From Crambe crambe (taxonomy: Eukaryota; Porifera; Demospongiae; Poecilosclerida; Crambeidae), in assembly GCA_963924555.1 (NCBI GenBank), contig OZ004593.1:1918480-1982479 (forward strand): a stretch of DNA of 64,000 nucleotides. The letters run 5' to 3'. The notes beneath the pieces are model-generated. The model had not been told where the DNA came from. It was given only the letters and a program-made list of their open reading frames with translations, and made no database searches. The translations under genes and the position numbers were made by a program. Below are positions 23,515-33,599 of this stretch, one piece after another; position 1 is the stretch's first letter; every line of letters starts with the position of its first letter.

Positions 23515-23943
23515 ATGTACTACAAGCATATTAGGGTTGTTTTTAGATCAGGGGTTAGTTTGAGATCCAAACTTTCTAAGATTAAGGATAAGTTACCATC
23601 TGATCAAAATTCTAATGTTGTTTATAGGGTACCTTGTAGTTGTGGGAAATTTTACATTGGTGGAACGGTGAGAAGGCTGGAAGCTAGGCTGAAGGAGCAT
23701 AAGGAAGCTTGCCTACGAGGAGAACAAGAGAAATCTGCTGTTGCTGATCATGCCTGGAGTAATCATCATCCTATATTATGGAAGGAAGCTTCAGTTGTAG
23801 ATCAAGCTAGGACTAGGAAGGAGCTGCTTCTAAAAGAAGCGCTTCATATTGGTTTATCTTCAGAAGAGCAGCGTTTTAATAGGGATGTAGGTCTAGAACT
23901 TCAAGGTTGCTGGGTTTCTACGCTTAAAGCCTTAGGGAAATAG
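23515..23943 (+). CDS. GIY-YIG endonuclease domain of Penelope-like element (partial ORF)
   Basis: The frame encodes 142 residues with VVYRVPCSCGKFYIGGT, then RRLEARLKEHKEA, the signature of the GIY-YIG nuclease of Penelope-like elements including its Cys-x-Cys pair. In complete elements this domain follows the reverse transcriptase and nicks DNA for target-primed reverse transcription. The upstream RT is absent, so this is a remnant, although the endonuclease frame itself has no stop. The codon read as Met at 23515 is inside the original protein and is not a true start. Confidence 0.85.
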   Translation: MYYKHIRVVFRSGVSLRSKLSKIKDKLPSDQNSNVVYRVPCSCGKFYIGGTVRRLEARLKEHKEACLRGEQEKSAVADHAWSNHHPILWKEASVVDQARTRKELLLKEALHIGLSSEEQRFNRDVGLELQGCWVSTLKALGK

Positions 23944-24058
23944 TGTTTACGACTTCAGGTATTGGCATGCTATAATATAATATCCATAGGCGTATGCATG
24001 TGCGTTGTCTAGATAACGAGCGTAGCTATATAAGGACGTTTCTGTGTGCATTTTTTGT

Positions 24059-24104
24059 ATCACCCTGATGAAGGCTAGAGTATTCTGGTCGAAACGTTGG
24101 TGGT
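24059..24104 (+). ncRNA. Type I minimal hammerhead ribozyme motif of Penelope-like element
   Basis: The core CTGATGA is at 24065-24071 and GAAA at 24091-24094. Stem I pairs 24059-24064 with 24099-24104 (six pairs, one wobble). Stem II pairs about 24073-24079 with 24084-24090 around a GTAT loop, with an extra A (24072) beside the core. Stem III is reduced to AC/GT (24094-24097). The cleavage site predicted from the fold lies after T24098. Very short stem III hammerheads, thought to act as dimers, are described in Penelope-like elements. The activity here is inferred. Confidence 0.75.
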
Positions 24105-24424
24105 TTGTTTCATAAGCTAATTTTATGAGAACTAATTCTATTGAATTTTTATCATGTTAGCTGAGAATAAGCAGAGTTTGAATTTTCAAGCATTTGTTAT
24201 TTGAGAATTTTTTGAGAGTGCTTTGCACAGGCACATAATTAGCAACTGCATAACAACAATCAGTATAAGCAGTATCTTTTCAGACCTGTTAGAGGCCTAA
24301 AGTCACCTAAATAAACAAGTATCTAGTTACACCATCATCTTATGGCTAGCATCTTTATTTTTGATTTTTTTGTTCAGCCCTGCAACATGGCTGTTGGCAA
24401 TTATCATGACTAGGTTGGTTATTA

Positions 24425-24650
24425 CATCCACCCACTAATAAGAGTACTGAAGTATGAAATTGTTGCTGCAAGTTATGTGGTATTCATCCACCCACTAATA
24501 AGAGTACTGAAGTGTGAAATTGTTGCTGCAAGTTATGTGGTATTCATCCACCCACTATAATTAGAGTAATGAAGTGTGAAGTTGCATTGCTGCAAGTTAT
24601 GTGTAATGAAGTGTGAAATTGAAATTGCATTGCTGCAAGTTATGTTCGAA
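24425..24650 (+). repeat. 60-bp tandem repeat, three to four copies
   Basis: The unit with CATCCACCCACTAATAAGAG and TTGCTGCAAGTTATGTG repeats at 60-bp spacing from 24425, and the third and fourth copies are diverged. No coding potential. Confidence 0.85.
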
Positions 24651-24654
24651 AATT

Positions 24655-25060
24655 CTTCAGTATTTTTAGCCAAATTTTGGCACTATTTATTATTTACCCT
24701 GATTCAGCTGAGCATCTGCATGCAGACTTAAAGTGCTTGTACTTGTGATGATTTTGTGGCTAGAAAAATTTTGACATTCATGCATAATGGAAATAACTAC
24801 CGCCCACCTGCATGGCTGTGAGGAAGTAGTCTGCCCCACCCGAGACTAGTGAGGAAAAATCCTGTCCAGAAACATGAATGTCATTAACACTGGCCTAATT
24901 GCACCTCCAACTAACATAGAAATGCTAATAATAATTATTATTATAGTATAATACACCCACACATGCCATAGCCATAATTATTGGTCCGGCCAATGCCTGA
25001 CCTGCCTGACCGCTTCCTCCGGCCTGAGTACAAAAAGAACCAACTTCAAGTGATACACAG
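24655..25060. other. Intergenic sequence upstream of the dermatopontin-like gene
   Basis: I see no gene here. The stretch around 25010-25075 directly before the gene is less AT-rich and may hold its promoter and start of transcription, but no TATA box is evident. Confidence 0.4.
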
Positions 25061-25209
25061 TTCAGTCACACTCAGTGGTGTATCATCAAGATTTCAAAAT
25101 TTCTTCTCTTAGCTATGTAGCTATGTGACCATAATCATTTGATTATTTTTTAACTCATTCTTTTGCAGCTGCTGTGCCTTATCTAGCTAATTAATATATT
25201 TCTGTTCAG

Positions 25210-25892
25210 GGCTTCCAGTGGAATCCTGTGTCTACTTCTTCTGGTGTTTTTCTCAGCTATTCTTGCCACCTGGTCTCTGCCATTAGAAGATGATAACACC
25301 TTAGAATCATCTCCTTATATCGAAGCCTCTGCCAAGGTGCGACAGCAACGATATTATGATAACCATTATGATGGACGGCTTTTAAAAGAGTGTCCTTCTG
25401 GGAATCCATTTTCCCGTGTCATAAGTCATCACAATAATCGCCGTGAAGATAGAATTTGGAGGTGGGAGTGTGGGAAAGCATTTTCCTCTACTTCACATCA
25501 GCAATGCCGTTGGCATAAGAATGTGAATGGCTATGATAAACCAATGTTTTTCAAGTGTGATGCAAATAAGTACCTTAGTGGAGTCTATAGCCACCACAAC
25601 AACCGCCGTGAAGATCGTGTGTGGAGCTTTAAGTGTTGTGGTTCTCTACATTATGCTATCAAGAATTGCTATAACACTGAATATGTAAATGACTGGGATA
25701 AGTACATGCACTACACTGTACCCTCTGGCAAGGTCATAACAGGAGTTTACAGCTACCATGACAATCACAGGGAGTAAGTACCTGATGCTATAGATCATGA
25801 ACTTGCCATTATGTACTGTTATTTCCTTACACTGTAGGGACAGGAGATGGAGGTTCACTGTCTGTGACTATAAGTATAAGTATCATTATTAA
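25210..25892 (+). CDS. Dermatopontin-like secreted protein
   Basis: Exons 25210-25773 and 25838-25892 join (GGGA|GTAAGT ... TGTAG|GG) to give about 206 residues, the usual dermatopontin length. The N-terminus is a hydrophobic signal peptide (GILCLLLLVFFSAILA). Two copies of the family pattern follow: SHHNNRREDRIWRWEC and SHHNNRREDRVWSFKCC. The C-terminus reads YHDNHRED then RRWRFTVCDY. No ATG stands in frame in the 25210 exon. If an upstream exon ends in AT, the start codon would be split across the intron (AT|G), and two such AT|GT sites lie at 25116 and 25124. Dermatopontins are extracellular matrix or aggregation proteins. The palindrome at 21748-23048 contains decayed relatives, so the locus has duplicated locally. 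Confidence 0.85.
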
Positions 25893-25984
25893 TATGAAGG
25901 ACCAGGATATGTGTGTGATACGTTCATTGTGTATGTGTAGATTATTTCTAGAGGTATAATTTGATTTGTGCTGTCATCTCAGCA

Positions 25985-26230
25985 TGCAGTTTTTGTCTTC
26001 TTAGTGTGCTAGATATAAATAAGGACCATTTTTAGAGGCTGTGTGACAATTATGTATTAGTCTACACTATATATATGATTAATGTGTTAATTGTCAATTT
26101 TTTGATGATCATTTATAATCACACTCCAACCATACTACTGATTCATCAGTATTTTTTTCTGAAATTTAAACTGAAATTTATACGTTAGGTAAACTCACTA
26201 TTTAGCTACATTGTATACTGTTATTCATGG
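25985..26230. repeat. Fragments of two dispersed repeats
   Basis: Positions 25995-26050 copy part of the repeat at 4960-5040 (minus), and 26055-26210 copies the left edge of block U1 (1-170). The join shows that the two repeats have met more than once. Confidence 0.7.
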
Positions 26231-26337
26231 TTAATATCCCTAGGAATCATCCCGCTGTGTAGCTGGTCCCCCCCAGATCCAATTGGAGAGGGGGGACAGA
26301 TTGGTAATGTTCAGAGGCCACCCGCTAGCAAGCTGAG

Positions 26338-26567
26338 TGTGGTGCCGGGTGCCATTGCTCCAGTGATACCCGCCACGTACCACCTGCCAGGCCATTAGCC
26401 GATAGCTTCAGTGATACCAGCCACGTACCACTTGCCAGGCCATTATAATTAAGCTGCAGTGATACCAACCACGTACCACTTGCCAGGCCATTACTATAGT
26501 GCTGTATTAGCCACATTGGCCATAGTGCCAGCATTCAGCATAAAGCCAGTTAGCACCCGGCACCACA
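26338..26567. repeat. Small element with 15-bp inverted ends and a three-copy inner tandem repeat
   Basis: GTGGTGCCGGGTGCC at the left end is complementary to the stretch at 26553-26567. Inside, a unit with CAGTGATACCAGCCACGTAC and TTGCCAGGCCATTA recurs three times at about 60-bp spacing. This could be a miniature inverted-repeat element. Confidence 0.6.
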
Positions 26568-26645
26568 GTATGTGGGCTAGGGGAGTGTAGTTGGAACAAC
26601 CCTCCAGTGGTGCTCTGCACCACACTCCCCAGCCTTAGTGAGGTC

Positions 26646-26647
<2 letters not shown>

Positions 26648-26727
<80 letters not shown>
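26648..26727 (+). repeat. (ATT)n microsatellite
   Basis: About 26 uninterrupted trinucleotide units. Confidence 0.98.
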
Positions 26728-26873
26728 TACTACAACTATAGCTTGCTACATAAATTATTTCAGGTTATCAGCGATCCAAGTTATACCTAGCCTACATGTA
26801 CATTGGTGATTTCAAGAGGTATAATCATAAAGTAAAACACAACAAAGTGATTATGGAGGGTTCCTCTGTGCCG

Positions 26874-27565
26874 CTAAAGTCTTAGAGACACCAAGGATTG
26901 TCTGATGGGGAGTACAAATGTGAAACTGAAGAAACCCAGGCAGCAAGCAGCCCAAAGCATGCGATTATCGAAGGAGGGTGGAGCTTGAGACCACACTACA
27001 TGCATTTTCCTGAGGTGCCACGGGGTGATTGGGAGACGCTTTCTCCTGGGAGAGCCAGCCGATAGTCGCTTGAAGCCTCTAAGGACATAATCCAGGTAAG
27101 GAAAGGATGTAAGTGACGGATCAGGTAGCCCTGCTATAATTTGAAGGTGACGAACTGCACTAAGGTAAAGTCGGACTGATTGTGGTGATAACGCTGATTG
27201 GAATAAAGTGGCTACGAAACGACAGAGAACGGATTCGGCTAAAGGCAGAGGTGGGAAATGGTACTGCTGGCAAAAAGCCAGGTACTGACACTTGCCACTT
27301 TCATATGATGTCATTGTGGCAGGGGCAATCCCATTCCCAAGGAGTTGAGAAACAATTGTGTCCAACTGGAGGACCCCCAGCCTGGTCTCACTGTAATCAG
27401 GATATCGTGCAGGGACTTGGGGATGTGAAAGCGTGGCACCTGTGAGACAAAAGGAGAGAACAGTGACACCTTATTGCGAGAGATGGCATCTACAACCACG
27501 TTAAGTACCCTGCTGCCAGCACAACAGGGACCAATTCTTTTGCCGCAATATCTATAGTGCTCCAA
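26874..27565 (-). pseudogene. Tyrosine recombinase remnant of the DIRS element
   Basis: The frame at 27365-26874 shows the core-binding helices of phage-integrase-like recombinases (TMTSYESGKCQYLAFC, LSPQSVRLYLSAVRHLQ, and LPITPWHLRKM). Upstream, 27565-27311 holds DAISRN and SLHDILITVRPGWGSSSW, the usual join between RNase H and recombinase in this group. It ends where the first catalytic Arg region would be, so the Arg-His-Arg-Tyr tetrad is missing. Confidence 0.75.
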
Positions 27566-27873
27566 TTATCAGGCCACAGGACCTGCAGCCAGCCTGTTTC
27601 TTGTGAGATAGCACCACAACCCCAGTTGCCAGCTGCATCACTGAAGACATAGTGATTTGGCCTTGACACTGGAAAAAATGAAGACCCGTTCCAGGCTTGA
27701 AGAAAGCATCTCCACCATGCTAGATCAGCTCTTGCACATGCTGTGAAGTGGATGTGGTGGTTGGGGTTTGCAGATCGATGGAGCAGGGCAAATAGCTGAC
27801 GCAAGAAAGTCCTGCCTGGCCGAATCACTGTTGCTGCGTGAGAGAGGTGGACTCCAACTCCCGCATAGTACAA
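27490..27873 (-). pseudogene. RNase H domain remnant of the DIRS element
   Basis: The frame contains HLSHAATVIRPGRTFLRQLF, WWRCFL and VFSDAAGNWGCGAI with a following AAKELVPVVLA, the DIRS-type RNase H. It is in another frame than the RT part, and the downstream end is fused by deletion. Confidence 0.75.
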
Positions 27874-28910
27874 GATCTCTTATGAGTGAATGACACAAGG
27901 AGCTCACGCAGGCGCAATAGCTTGTCCTCAAGGAGCCTCAACTCAAAAGACATAGTATCCATGAGAATGCCCAGAAATGTGATGACTGATGCAGGCCCTT
28001 CAGTTTTGTGAGCTGCTACTGGGACCCCAAGATGCTTCAGGGTCACCATAGTTAACCGGAGGGACTCAGCCCCTTTCTCTGAAGTAGGCGGGGCTAGAAG
28101 AAGAAAATCATCCAAGTAATGGAGCAGAAGCTGAATCCCTGCCTGGTGTAGGGCCCAAGCTATCATGTCGGCCACCGCTGAAAAAATTTTCGGTGCAGAA
28201 CGAAGACCAAAGGGTAAAGCCCGATCAATGTATGTGTGACCTTTCCAGGTCACACCTAAGAGGTGGTGATCATCAGGATGCACTGGGACAATACGATAAG
28301 CGTGTTTTAAGTCAAGTTTAATTAGGAGGGCCCCTCTACCAAGTTGGAGGATAGTAGAGACTGCATCATCCACTCTAGCATATGTAATTGATGCTACGTA
28401 CATCCTTGCCAATGCTAGCATTCACGGATCGCAATTGTGGGTAGGAGAGGTCTACAATCAGACGCCACTTACCAGTCTGGTGTGGCTTAGGTACCAACCC
28501 TAATGGGCTAGTATGGACGAGAGCCGATGCAAACTCGTCCAAAGGGCCAACCATATGCCCCTCCTCAACTTCAGTGGCAATATGCTCTGTAGTAACGTCT
28601 TCATTATTAGTGGCTGATGGGTGATTTCTATTGGACTGATGGAGCCTAGCCCCTTCCCATTTGAAGCCGATGTGGAAACCTTGGGAGAAACCCTGCCGTA
28701 TGTAGTTTGCAAAGCATTGGTCTGGATGGGAACACAGAGATCTCTCCCAATGATCCAGATGAACCGGAGAAGAGTAAATGGGCCAGCTGACCTGGGAATG
28801 TGGTGGCCTGCACGAGTCAAACTCAAAGAGATCATGCATATAGATATACTGGCCAGCGACAATGTTAGCTGCATGGAAAGTGATAGCACCAACAGAATCT
28901 AGGAAATTGA
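27825..28910 (-). pseudogene. Reverse transcriptase of the DIRS element (frameshifted)
   Basis: A probable exon starts after the acceptor TTCCTAG at about 28900. The first part holds ANYIRQGFSQGFHIGF and PLGLVPKPHQTGKWRLIVDL. A frameshift near 28400 leads into the second part with IKLDLKHAYRIVPVHPDD, ALPFGLRSAPKIFS and the catalytic LLHYLDDFLLL. It is inactive as it stands. Confidence 0.8.
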
Positions 28911-28931
28911 AAATAACGAAACTAAAAACAA

Positions 28932-28976
28932 CCAATAAACAAACAAACAAACACACAAACAAACAAAACCCCGAGC
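28932..28976 (-). repeat. (CAAA)n-like microsatellite
   Basis: Short run of AAAC/ACAC units inside the DIRS remnant, in the inferred intron before the RT exon. Confidence 0.8.
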
Positions 28977-29199
28977 TCCCAGGGCTAGCATAAACAAATA
29001 AACCAACCAACAAATAGATAACAAGAAGCCAGTAGCTAATTAGTCAGAGTAGCCACTGATATAGTATAGATGTACCTAGACATGACAAGTTATTGAGAAT
29101 TGTAGGTATTGTTCAAGATTGATAACTATAGAAAATCAAAGGTACTACAAGGTCATTGCAATAGCATATTGGAAACAGTCAAGAGAATTCATGCAGATA

Positions 29200-30167
29200 G
29201 CCAAGAGGAGGACAGGCCAGCTAGGAGGTGGTTGAGACTGCTCGTGGGACAGAGTGTGGGGTACCACGTGCAGCTGGTAGGGATCTACTGGTCTGATTGG
29301 CCACATTGCAGTCTCTCTCCCGATGGTTCTGGTAACAAGTTGAGCATACATGTCGGAATGTGCAAGTGTTGGGGTATATGCACTGCCCACGGTTCCATGA
29401 GCTACAAATGCTGTAGAATTGTGACCCTCGACGACGTGGGGCAGATCACTGTGATTGTATTAGGGCCCCACGACGAGAGGATGAGACTTGAGGGTGGCTG
29501 CTGCCAGACTGTACGATGACAGGTTGCTGAAGATAGGTTAGTGCACAGCCCGAAGCCGAATGATCTGCCTCTCGCCACAAGGTGCAGAATACTGGAGGGG
29601 TGGGAAACTGGGTTACTAAAGTTGCTGCTTGGAGTCCAGGGTGAAGCGTATTCCACGGTAAACTGGAGTCCAGTGCAACCTGCTGCCTGAAAATCCGATC
29701 GTAATCTAGCCATCCCAGACCTCCATGGCGTTGGGCTTCACGGATCATTAGCCTGGCATAGGCTAACATGTCACGAATGTGTGGGTCAGTGGTTTGAATG
29801 GCTACATAGGCCAAGAAGCAGTAGAGCCAGGAGGGAAGAGATGTAACCTCCCTTAGTCGGGGCTTGACCGATCCCGGTAAACCTGGCAGCATTGGTTGAG
29901 AGCCAAGTGAATCAAGATGCTGAATCAGTTAAATATTGTCAGCCAGCAGGTCACGCATCTCCACAAACTGGCCAGACAAAATCTTCTCCACCCATTTCCG
30001 GGGAAAAGGTGCAGTGGCTGGAGACAAACTCACACCAGCTGGTGGAGAGGCAATGGGTGATACGGTATTTGCAGGTACCCCTGACTGGTGAACCATGGGA
30101 TCTGCAGATGTGGAGGCTTGAAGTGCAGTCACCCAAGAAACTGCTGGAAGTGCCTGGCCCGAGATAG
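29200..30167 (-). pseudogene. Gag-like exon 2 of the DIRS element, with CCCH zinc finger
   Basis: The exon starts after an acceptor (ACTTCAG) at 30167. It reads KWVEKILSGQFVEMRDLL, a stop (29929-29931), LGWLDYDRIFRQQVALD, a second stop near 29446, and then, in the same frame, a CCCH finger with spacing C-x7-C-x5-C-x3-H (about 29330-29406) followed by a second Cys/His group. The finger is visible only when reading through the second stop. Such fingers are expected to bind nucleic acid in gag-like proteins. Confidence 0.7.
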
Positions 30168-30871
30168 CTGAAGTGGTATGTACGTACAGAAGCAATATCA
30201 GTGTAAGGGGGGAGACAACCAAGGCCAAAGTACCCTGTGTGAAGGTAGAAGGTCCACAAAGTTTGGGAGTAATGAGACGTAAAGGGTAGACAAACCATAA
30301 TTATTAGCTTTATAATGCTAGCTACATGCAGTGGGACCCAAATAAGAAACCGCGCACTCCTGCAGGGAGGTGCTAGCTAATCCACCACTACACCCACAAG
30401 ATCTAGAACCACAAGCTGGCCACATAAGCACTGGACTGGAAAACACCACTGGTCACATGCATGCATGACAGGCAGACTGAAGAGTTAACACAGATAATCA
30501 TATATGCCAGACGTACATAGCTGAGTCTGCAGTGCTCACATATATAGTTAGCTCACATAGCAAGCCAGCTATATACCATATTAGCTATAATCATATTCTG
30601 CTGTCAATTATACGTGAAAATAATTTTGTATACTTGTCCCTGTACAAGAATTATCATGTTCATGCAGCTACCAGCAACTGTAAATAACACATACGTTAGT
30701 TATTTGTATGTAAATAATTATGTATACCATGAAATATTAGCTACATTAGGATATCGCTAACCAATGGCAAGCTAGGCAGCTGAGTCTGCAATGCATGTCC
30801 CGCAATGGGTAGCAGCCACACAAGCAAGCTATAAACTGACCAGCTACATAATAGATAATACAGTCACTCAC
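30168..30871 (-). other. Probable intron within the gag-like gene
   Basis: The donor CTG|GTGAGT at 30872/30871 and the acceptor ACTTCAG|CT at 30168/30167 keep the phase-1 reading frame across about 700 bp. Nothing else recognisable lies inside. Confidence 0.6.
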
Positions 30872-31085
30872 CAGTCACAGAACAGGTTGTTGGAGGCTCC
30901 GAGGAACTCGGAAGATTCTCTTGCGCGGTGGCCGATGATGACGAAACCATCTGACTCTGACTTCGGACTTGTTCCCGCATCAGCTGTAAGAGCTGCTCCA
31001 ATGACATGGAGGTGAGAGGGGTATCTAGTCCTGCTGAAGTGGAGCCGTCAGCCGCCGAAGTGTCATTGGTAGTGACCAGGCGAGT
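30872..31085 (-). pseudogene. Gag-like exon 1 of the DIRS element
   Basis: The open frame contains MSLEQLLQLMREQVRSQSQ and a Ser/Thr-rich tail, and ends at a GTGAGT donor that splices in frame to the exon at 30167. A stop lies directly upstream next to a possible acceptor (GACAG), so a further 5' exon may have existed. Confidence 0.55.
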
Positions 31086-31094
31086 GGACTGTCA

Positions 31095-31325
31095 TGGCAA
31101 AATTAGTCCCCCATAAACTGGTCCCCCAGGACAAGTTTTGGCTGCCAAAGTTGGTCCCTGGACAAATTTTGGCAGCCAAAATCAGTCCCCAGGATCAATT
31201 CTGGCAGCCAATTTAGGTCCCCCCCCTGCCAAAAATAGTCCTCCCTGAAGGACCACTTATGGCTGCCAATTGTGGTCTGCTTTCTAAAGGGGACCAATTT
31301 TGGCTGCCAATATTAGTCCCCCAAT
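31095..31325. repeat. Degenerate tandem repeat of about 40 bp (TTTTGGCTGCCAA...GGTCCCC)
   Basis: Five to six diverged units with the core TTTTGGCTGCCAA and a GGTCCCC/AGTCCCC run. The core is itself partly self-complementary (TTGGC/GCCAA). Confidence 0.75.
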
Positions 31326-31358
31326 TTATACTGTTGAAAATGTTAATGTCAGGAAAAG

Positions 31359-32090
31359 TTATTTGCAATTACAACATAGCCATGGCTTCTTAGAATCAAA
31401 TGCCTTCTTTGGTATATTTTTATAACAAGAAACATGAAACCATTGTTTACAGTTGGTGCATTCTATCATAAATTTTCCCATCTCAGGCATCCTGCATGAG
31501 CAATGGATAGCAACTTCTTGTATAGCCTTTATCATACTTTGCCTTATTCTTTGTTTTCGCAGGGTTGGGAAGAGTGTCATATTTTTATTTTCCAAGCATT
31601 TAAACAAATGACTCCTCAATTTCTTTTGGTCAAAACAAAAATTCTGAGGCATTTCCCCAAAAACTAGAGCCGTAGCATATGCTATAGCAAAGAGGCCACA
31701 ATCAGATGATCCAGATTGAAGCTGAACATCGATAAAATGAAGAATAATTGAAGAATGTGGTGTTATAAGAATAGAAGCAATCTGCCGTTGCAATTCATCA
31801 CATGCAGTCGAATAAACACTATCATAAATATTGACAACAGGATGATTAGTGCCTATAGTTGAAATAGTGACCCAATGACCGGCTCCAGTATTAAGAATTT
31901 GAATAAATTCACCACATTGAACTTCAAAAATAAGAGTCAAGCCAAGTGAAACTTTCTGCAAACCTTGAATTGGGCAGACTTTTTTAAGCAAAATCTGGGC
32001 AGCATCAACTATGTTGTCATTAAGCCAACCTGTTTCACTCTGTAATACTTCCTTGTCAAATTTTCTCAAGCCTATAATTCTGGGATCCAC
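31359..32090 (-). pseudogene. Ulp1 (C48) cysteine protease with C-terminal PHD finger, transposon-type fragment
   Basis: The frame of 243 residues has the Ulp1 triad: His in GHWVTIS (about residue 72), Asp in NIYDSVYS (about 90), the Gln of QLQSGSSDCG and the Cys (about 131). Residues 195-243 form a C4HC3 PHD finger (CSC, ECTNC, WFHVSC, CCNC). Ulp1-PHD combinations are common in transposons of invertebrates. Two stops lie directly upstream in frame (IESSKDI then stops), and a Pro/Ser-rich frame precedes, so the 5' part is broken. The protease itself is uninterrupted with all key residues, and a host gene or an active exon is not excluded. Confidence 0.7.
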
Positions 32091-32118
32091 ATATATCTAT
32101 TAGATATCCTTGCTCGAT

Positions 32119-32350
32119 TCAATTTCTTCTTTCAGAAAAAAGCCGATTTGATTGAAGAGATGATGTTGGAGATAACTGAACAGGAAGCAATTTAGAAGAT
32201 ACTGGAGGCAAATGAGTGGGAGGTGACACAATACCTAAAGATGGTGAAAGTAAATTAACTGGAGAAGGCGAGTGAACTGGAGAAGGTAGCATTTCCAACT
32301 CGAGAGGGAAGAAATCTGTATAGAGCTCTCGTTATGCGTATTCCAAGTTA
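32119..32350 (-). pseudogene. Pro/Ser-rich open stretch upstream of the Ulp1-PHD frame
   Basis: A minus-strand frame with PSPVHSPSPVNLLSPSLG and repeated SP pairs ends in TGA at 32119-32121. It may be the N-terminal linker of the same protein, now out of frame. Not recognised otherwise. Confidence 0.4.
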
Positions 32351-32357
32351 CTTGTTT

Positions 32358-32660
32358 TGGACCACTGGCCAATCCAGACAAGGTCAGATCTAAGTCACTT
32401 AGGGGTGGAGACAGCTACTAAAAAAAAGTGGGGGGATACATAATTATCATACAGCCTCTAAAAATTATATCTAGCACACTAAGAAGACAAAAATTGCATG
32501 CTAAGACATTGAACGTGCTGGACGATCATGATGAAATATGCCCCTTAGATCATTCCACCATTCCAGTATTCCATTCCACTAGTCCATTCCACCATTCCAG
32601 TATTCCATTCCACTATTCCATTCCACTATTCCATTCCACCGAATCAGACTAGCCAGCTGA
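32358..32660 (+). repeat. Dispersed repeat with GGAAT-type satellite, copy 2
   Basis: Nearly identical to the reverse complement of 4829-5125. The CATTCCATTCCA-like satellite at 32550-32640 is slightly longer here. Confidence 0.85.
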
Positions 32661-33300
32661 TCAAGCAGCTCAACGGGCTCCAACATAGAGCTATGAATTT
32701 AGCTACAGTTAACCTTGCCTCTTTTCCACTATATCATTCTGACCTGGGTTCAAGCGATGGTGTAACTGGTATGTCTAGTTATAGATTCAAATTAATAATA
32801 ATTCATTGGCATAGCAAAAAAGCAAAATAATTGCATAGTTGTCAACTGTCCCTATTTTGGAGGGACAGTCCCTCTTTTGTAGAGCCTGTCCCTCCAAAAA
32901 TGTCAGCATTTCTATTGTTGTCCCTCAACAAGACATAAAATAGTGCACTAAATTTGGCTATTTTGTCCAATTTTCTCACTTTATCATCGATTATGTCCCT
33001 CCCTTTGATTTTGGAAGGTTAGCAACTATGTAATTGTAGCTGTCTGGCGTAGCCGACCCTTTACCAACACAAGAGTACCTGGTGCTGGCCAATTAACTAA
33101 CCACACAACGTTATTTAACCACAAAACCTGCTGGATAGAAGATATGATCGGTGGCCGTTCAAGCGATTCGAGATGTTGCACAGAGGAGGCAGCTAAGGTT
33201 AGGATATGAGCCTTGCAAGCTTTAAAATCAGCATAGTGTCAACAGTGGTGGAGAACTAGGGGGGCAGGAGGGGGGGGGCTTGAGCCTTCTAATTTTGAAA
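32661..33300. other. Unassigned repeat-rich intergenic DNA
   Basis: The stretch holds inverted GGAGGGACAG / CTGTCCCTCC elements near 32855-32900, which suggest a small hairpin-forming transposon. No gene seen. Confidence 0.5.
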
Positions 33301-33307
33301 GTCTATG

Positions 33308-33317
33308 CCCCCCCCCC

Positions 33318-33348
<31 letters not shown>

Positions 33349-33358
33349 ACACACACAC
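33308..33358 (+). repeat. Poly-C followed by (CA)n
   Basis: About 26 C residues followed by about 12 CA units. Such runs are prone to assembly error. Confidence 0.9.
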
Positions 33359-33599
33359 TCTATGTGATATGCATGATATTTTTATTAACATTCTTGTCTT
33401 GGATATTCCCAGACACTCCTAGCTAGCTACTCAACACTTGAAATTTCTGGTCTCCAATAATCTTAGAATTTAACATAAAACCTCCTCAGATTGCACCAGA
33501 TTGCTTCTAATGGACCCCAAAATCCAAACATTTCCTTGGGGGGGGCATGCCTCCAGACCCCCCTAGATGACGCTATGGTACAAAAAAAATCTTGGGGTA

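Larger units (their letters stand above)
23500..24180 (+). mobile_element. 3' end of a Penelope-like retroelement (5'-truncated)
   Basis: The fragment carries the C-terminal GIY-YIG endonuclease frame and, 100 bp downstream, a hammerhead-type motif. Both are known features of Penelope-like elements. No reverse-transcriptase domain is present upstream: homology seems to start at about 23515. The outer limits are estimates. Confidence 0.8.
26874..31090 (-). mobile_element. Decayed DIRS-type retrotransposon (gag-like, RT, RNase H, tyrosine recombinase)
   Basis: On the minus strand the order is a gag-like frame with CCCH zinc finger, a reverse transcriptase with YLDD, an RNase H with FSDAAGNWGCGA, and the N-terminal part of a tyrosine recombinase. 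RT plus RNase H plus tyrosine recombinase without integrase is diagnostic of the DIRS/Ngaro group. There are in-frame stops and frameshifts in every part, and the recombinase lacks its catalytic C-terminal half. Terminal repeats were not identified, so the limits follow the coding remains. Confidence 0.8.

Noticed and set aside
28621-30167. Plus-strand frames over the DIRS element (28621-28902, 29109-29519, 29892-30167)
   Set aside because: They lie opposite the minus-strand gag and RT remnants and show no domain.
32745-33180. tRNA B-box-like stretches GGTTCAAGCGA and GTTCAAGCGATTCGAG
   Set aside because: No A box or cloverleaf could be built around either.
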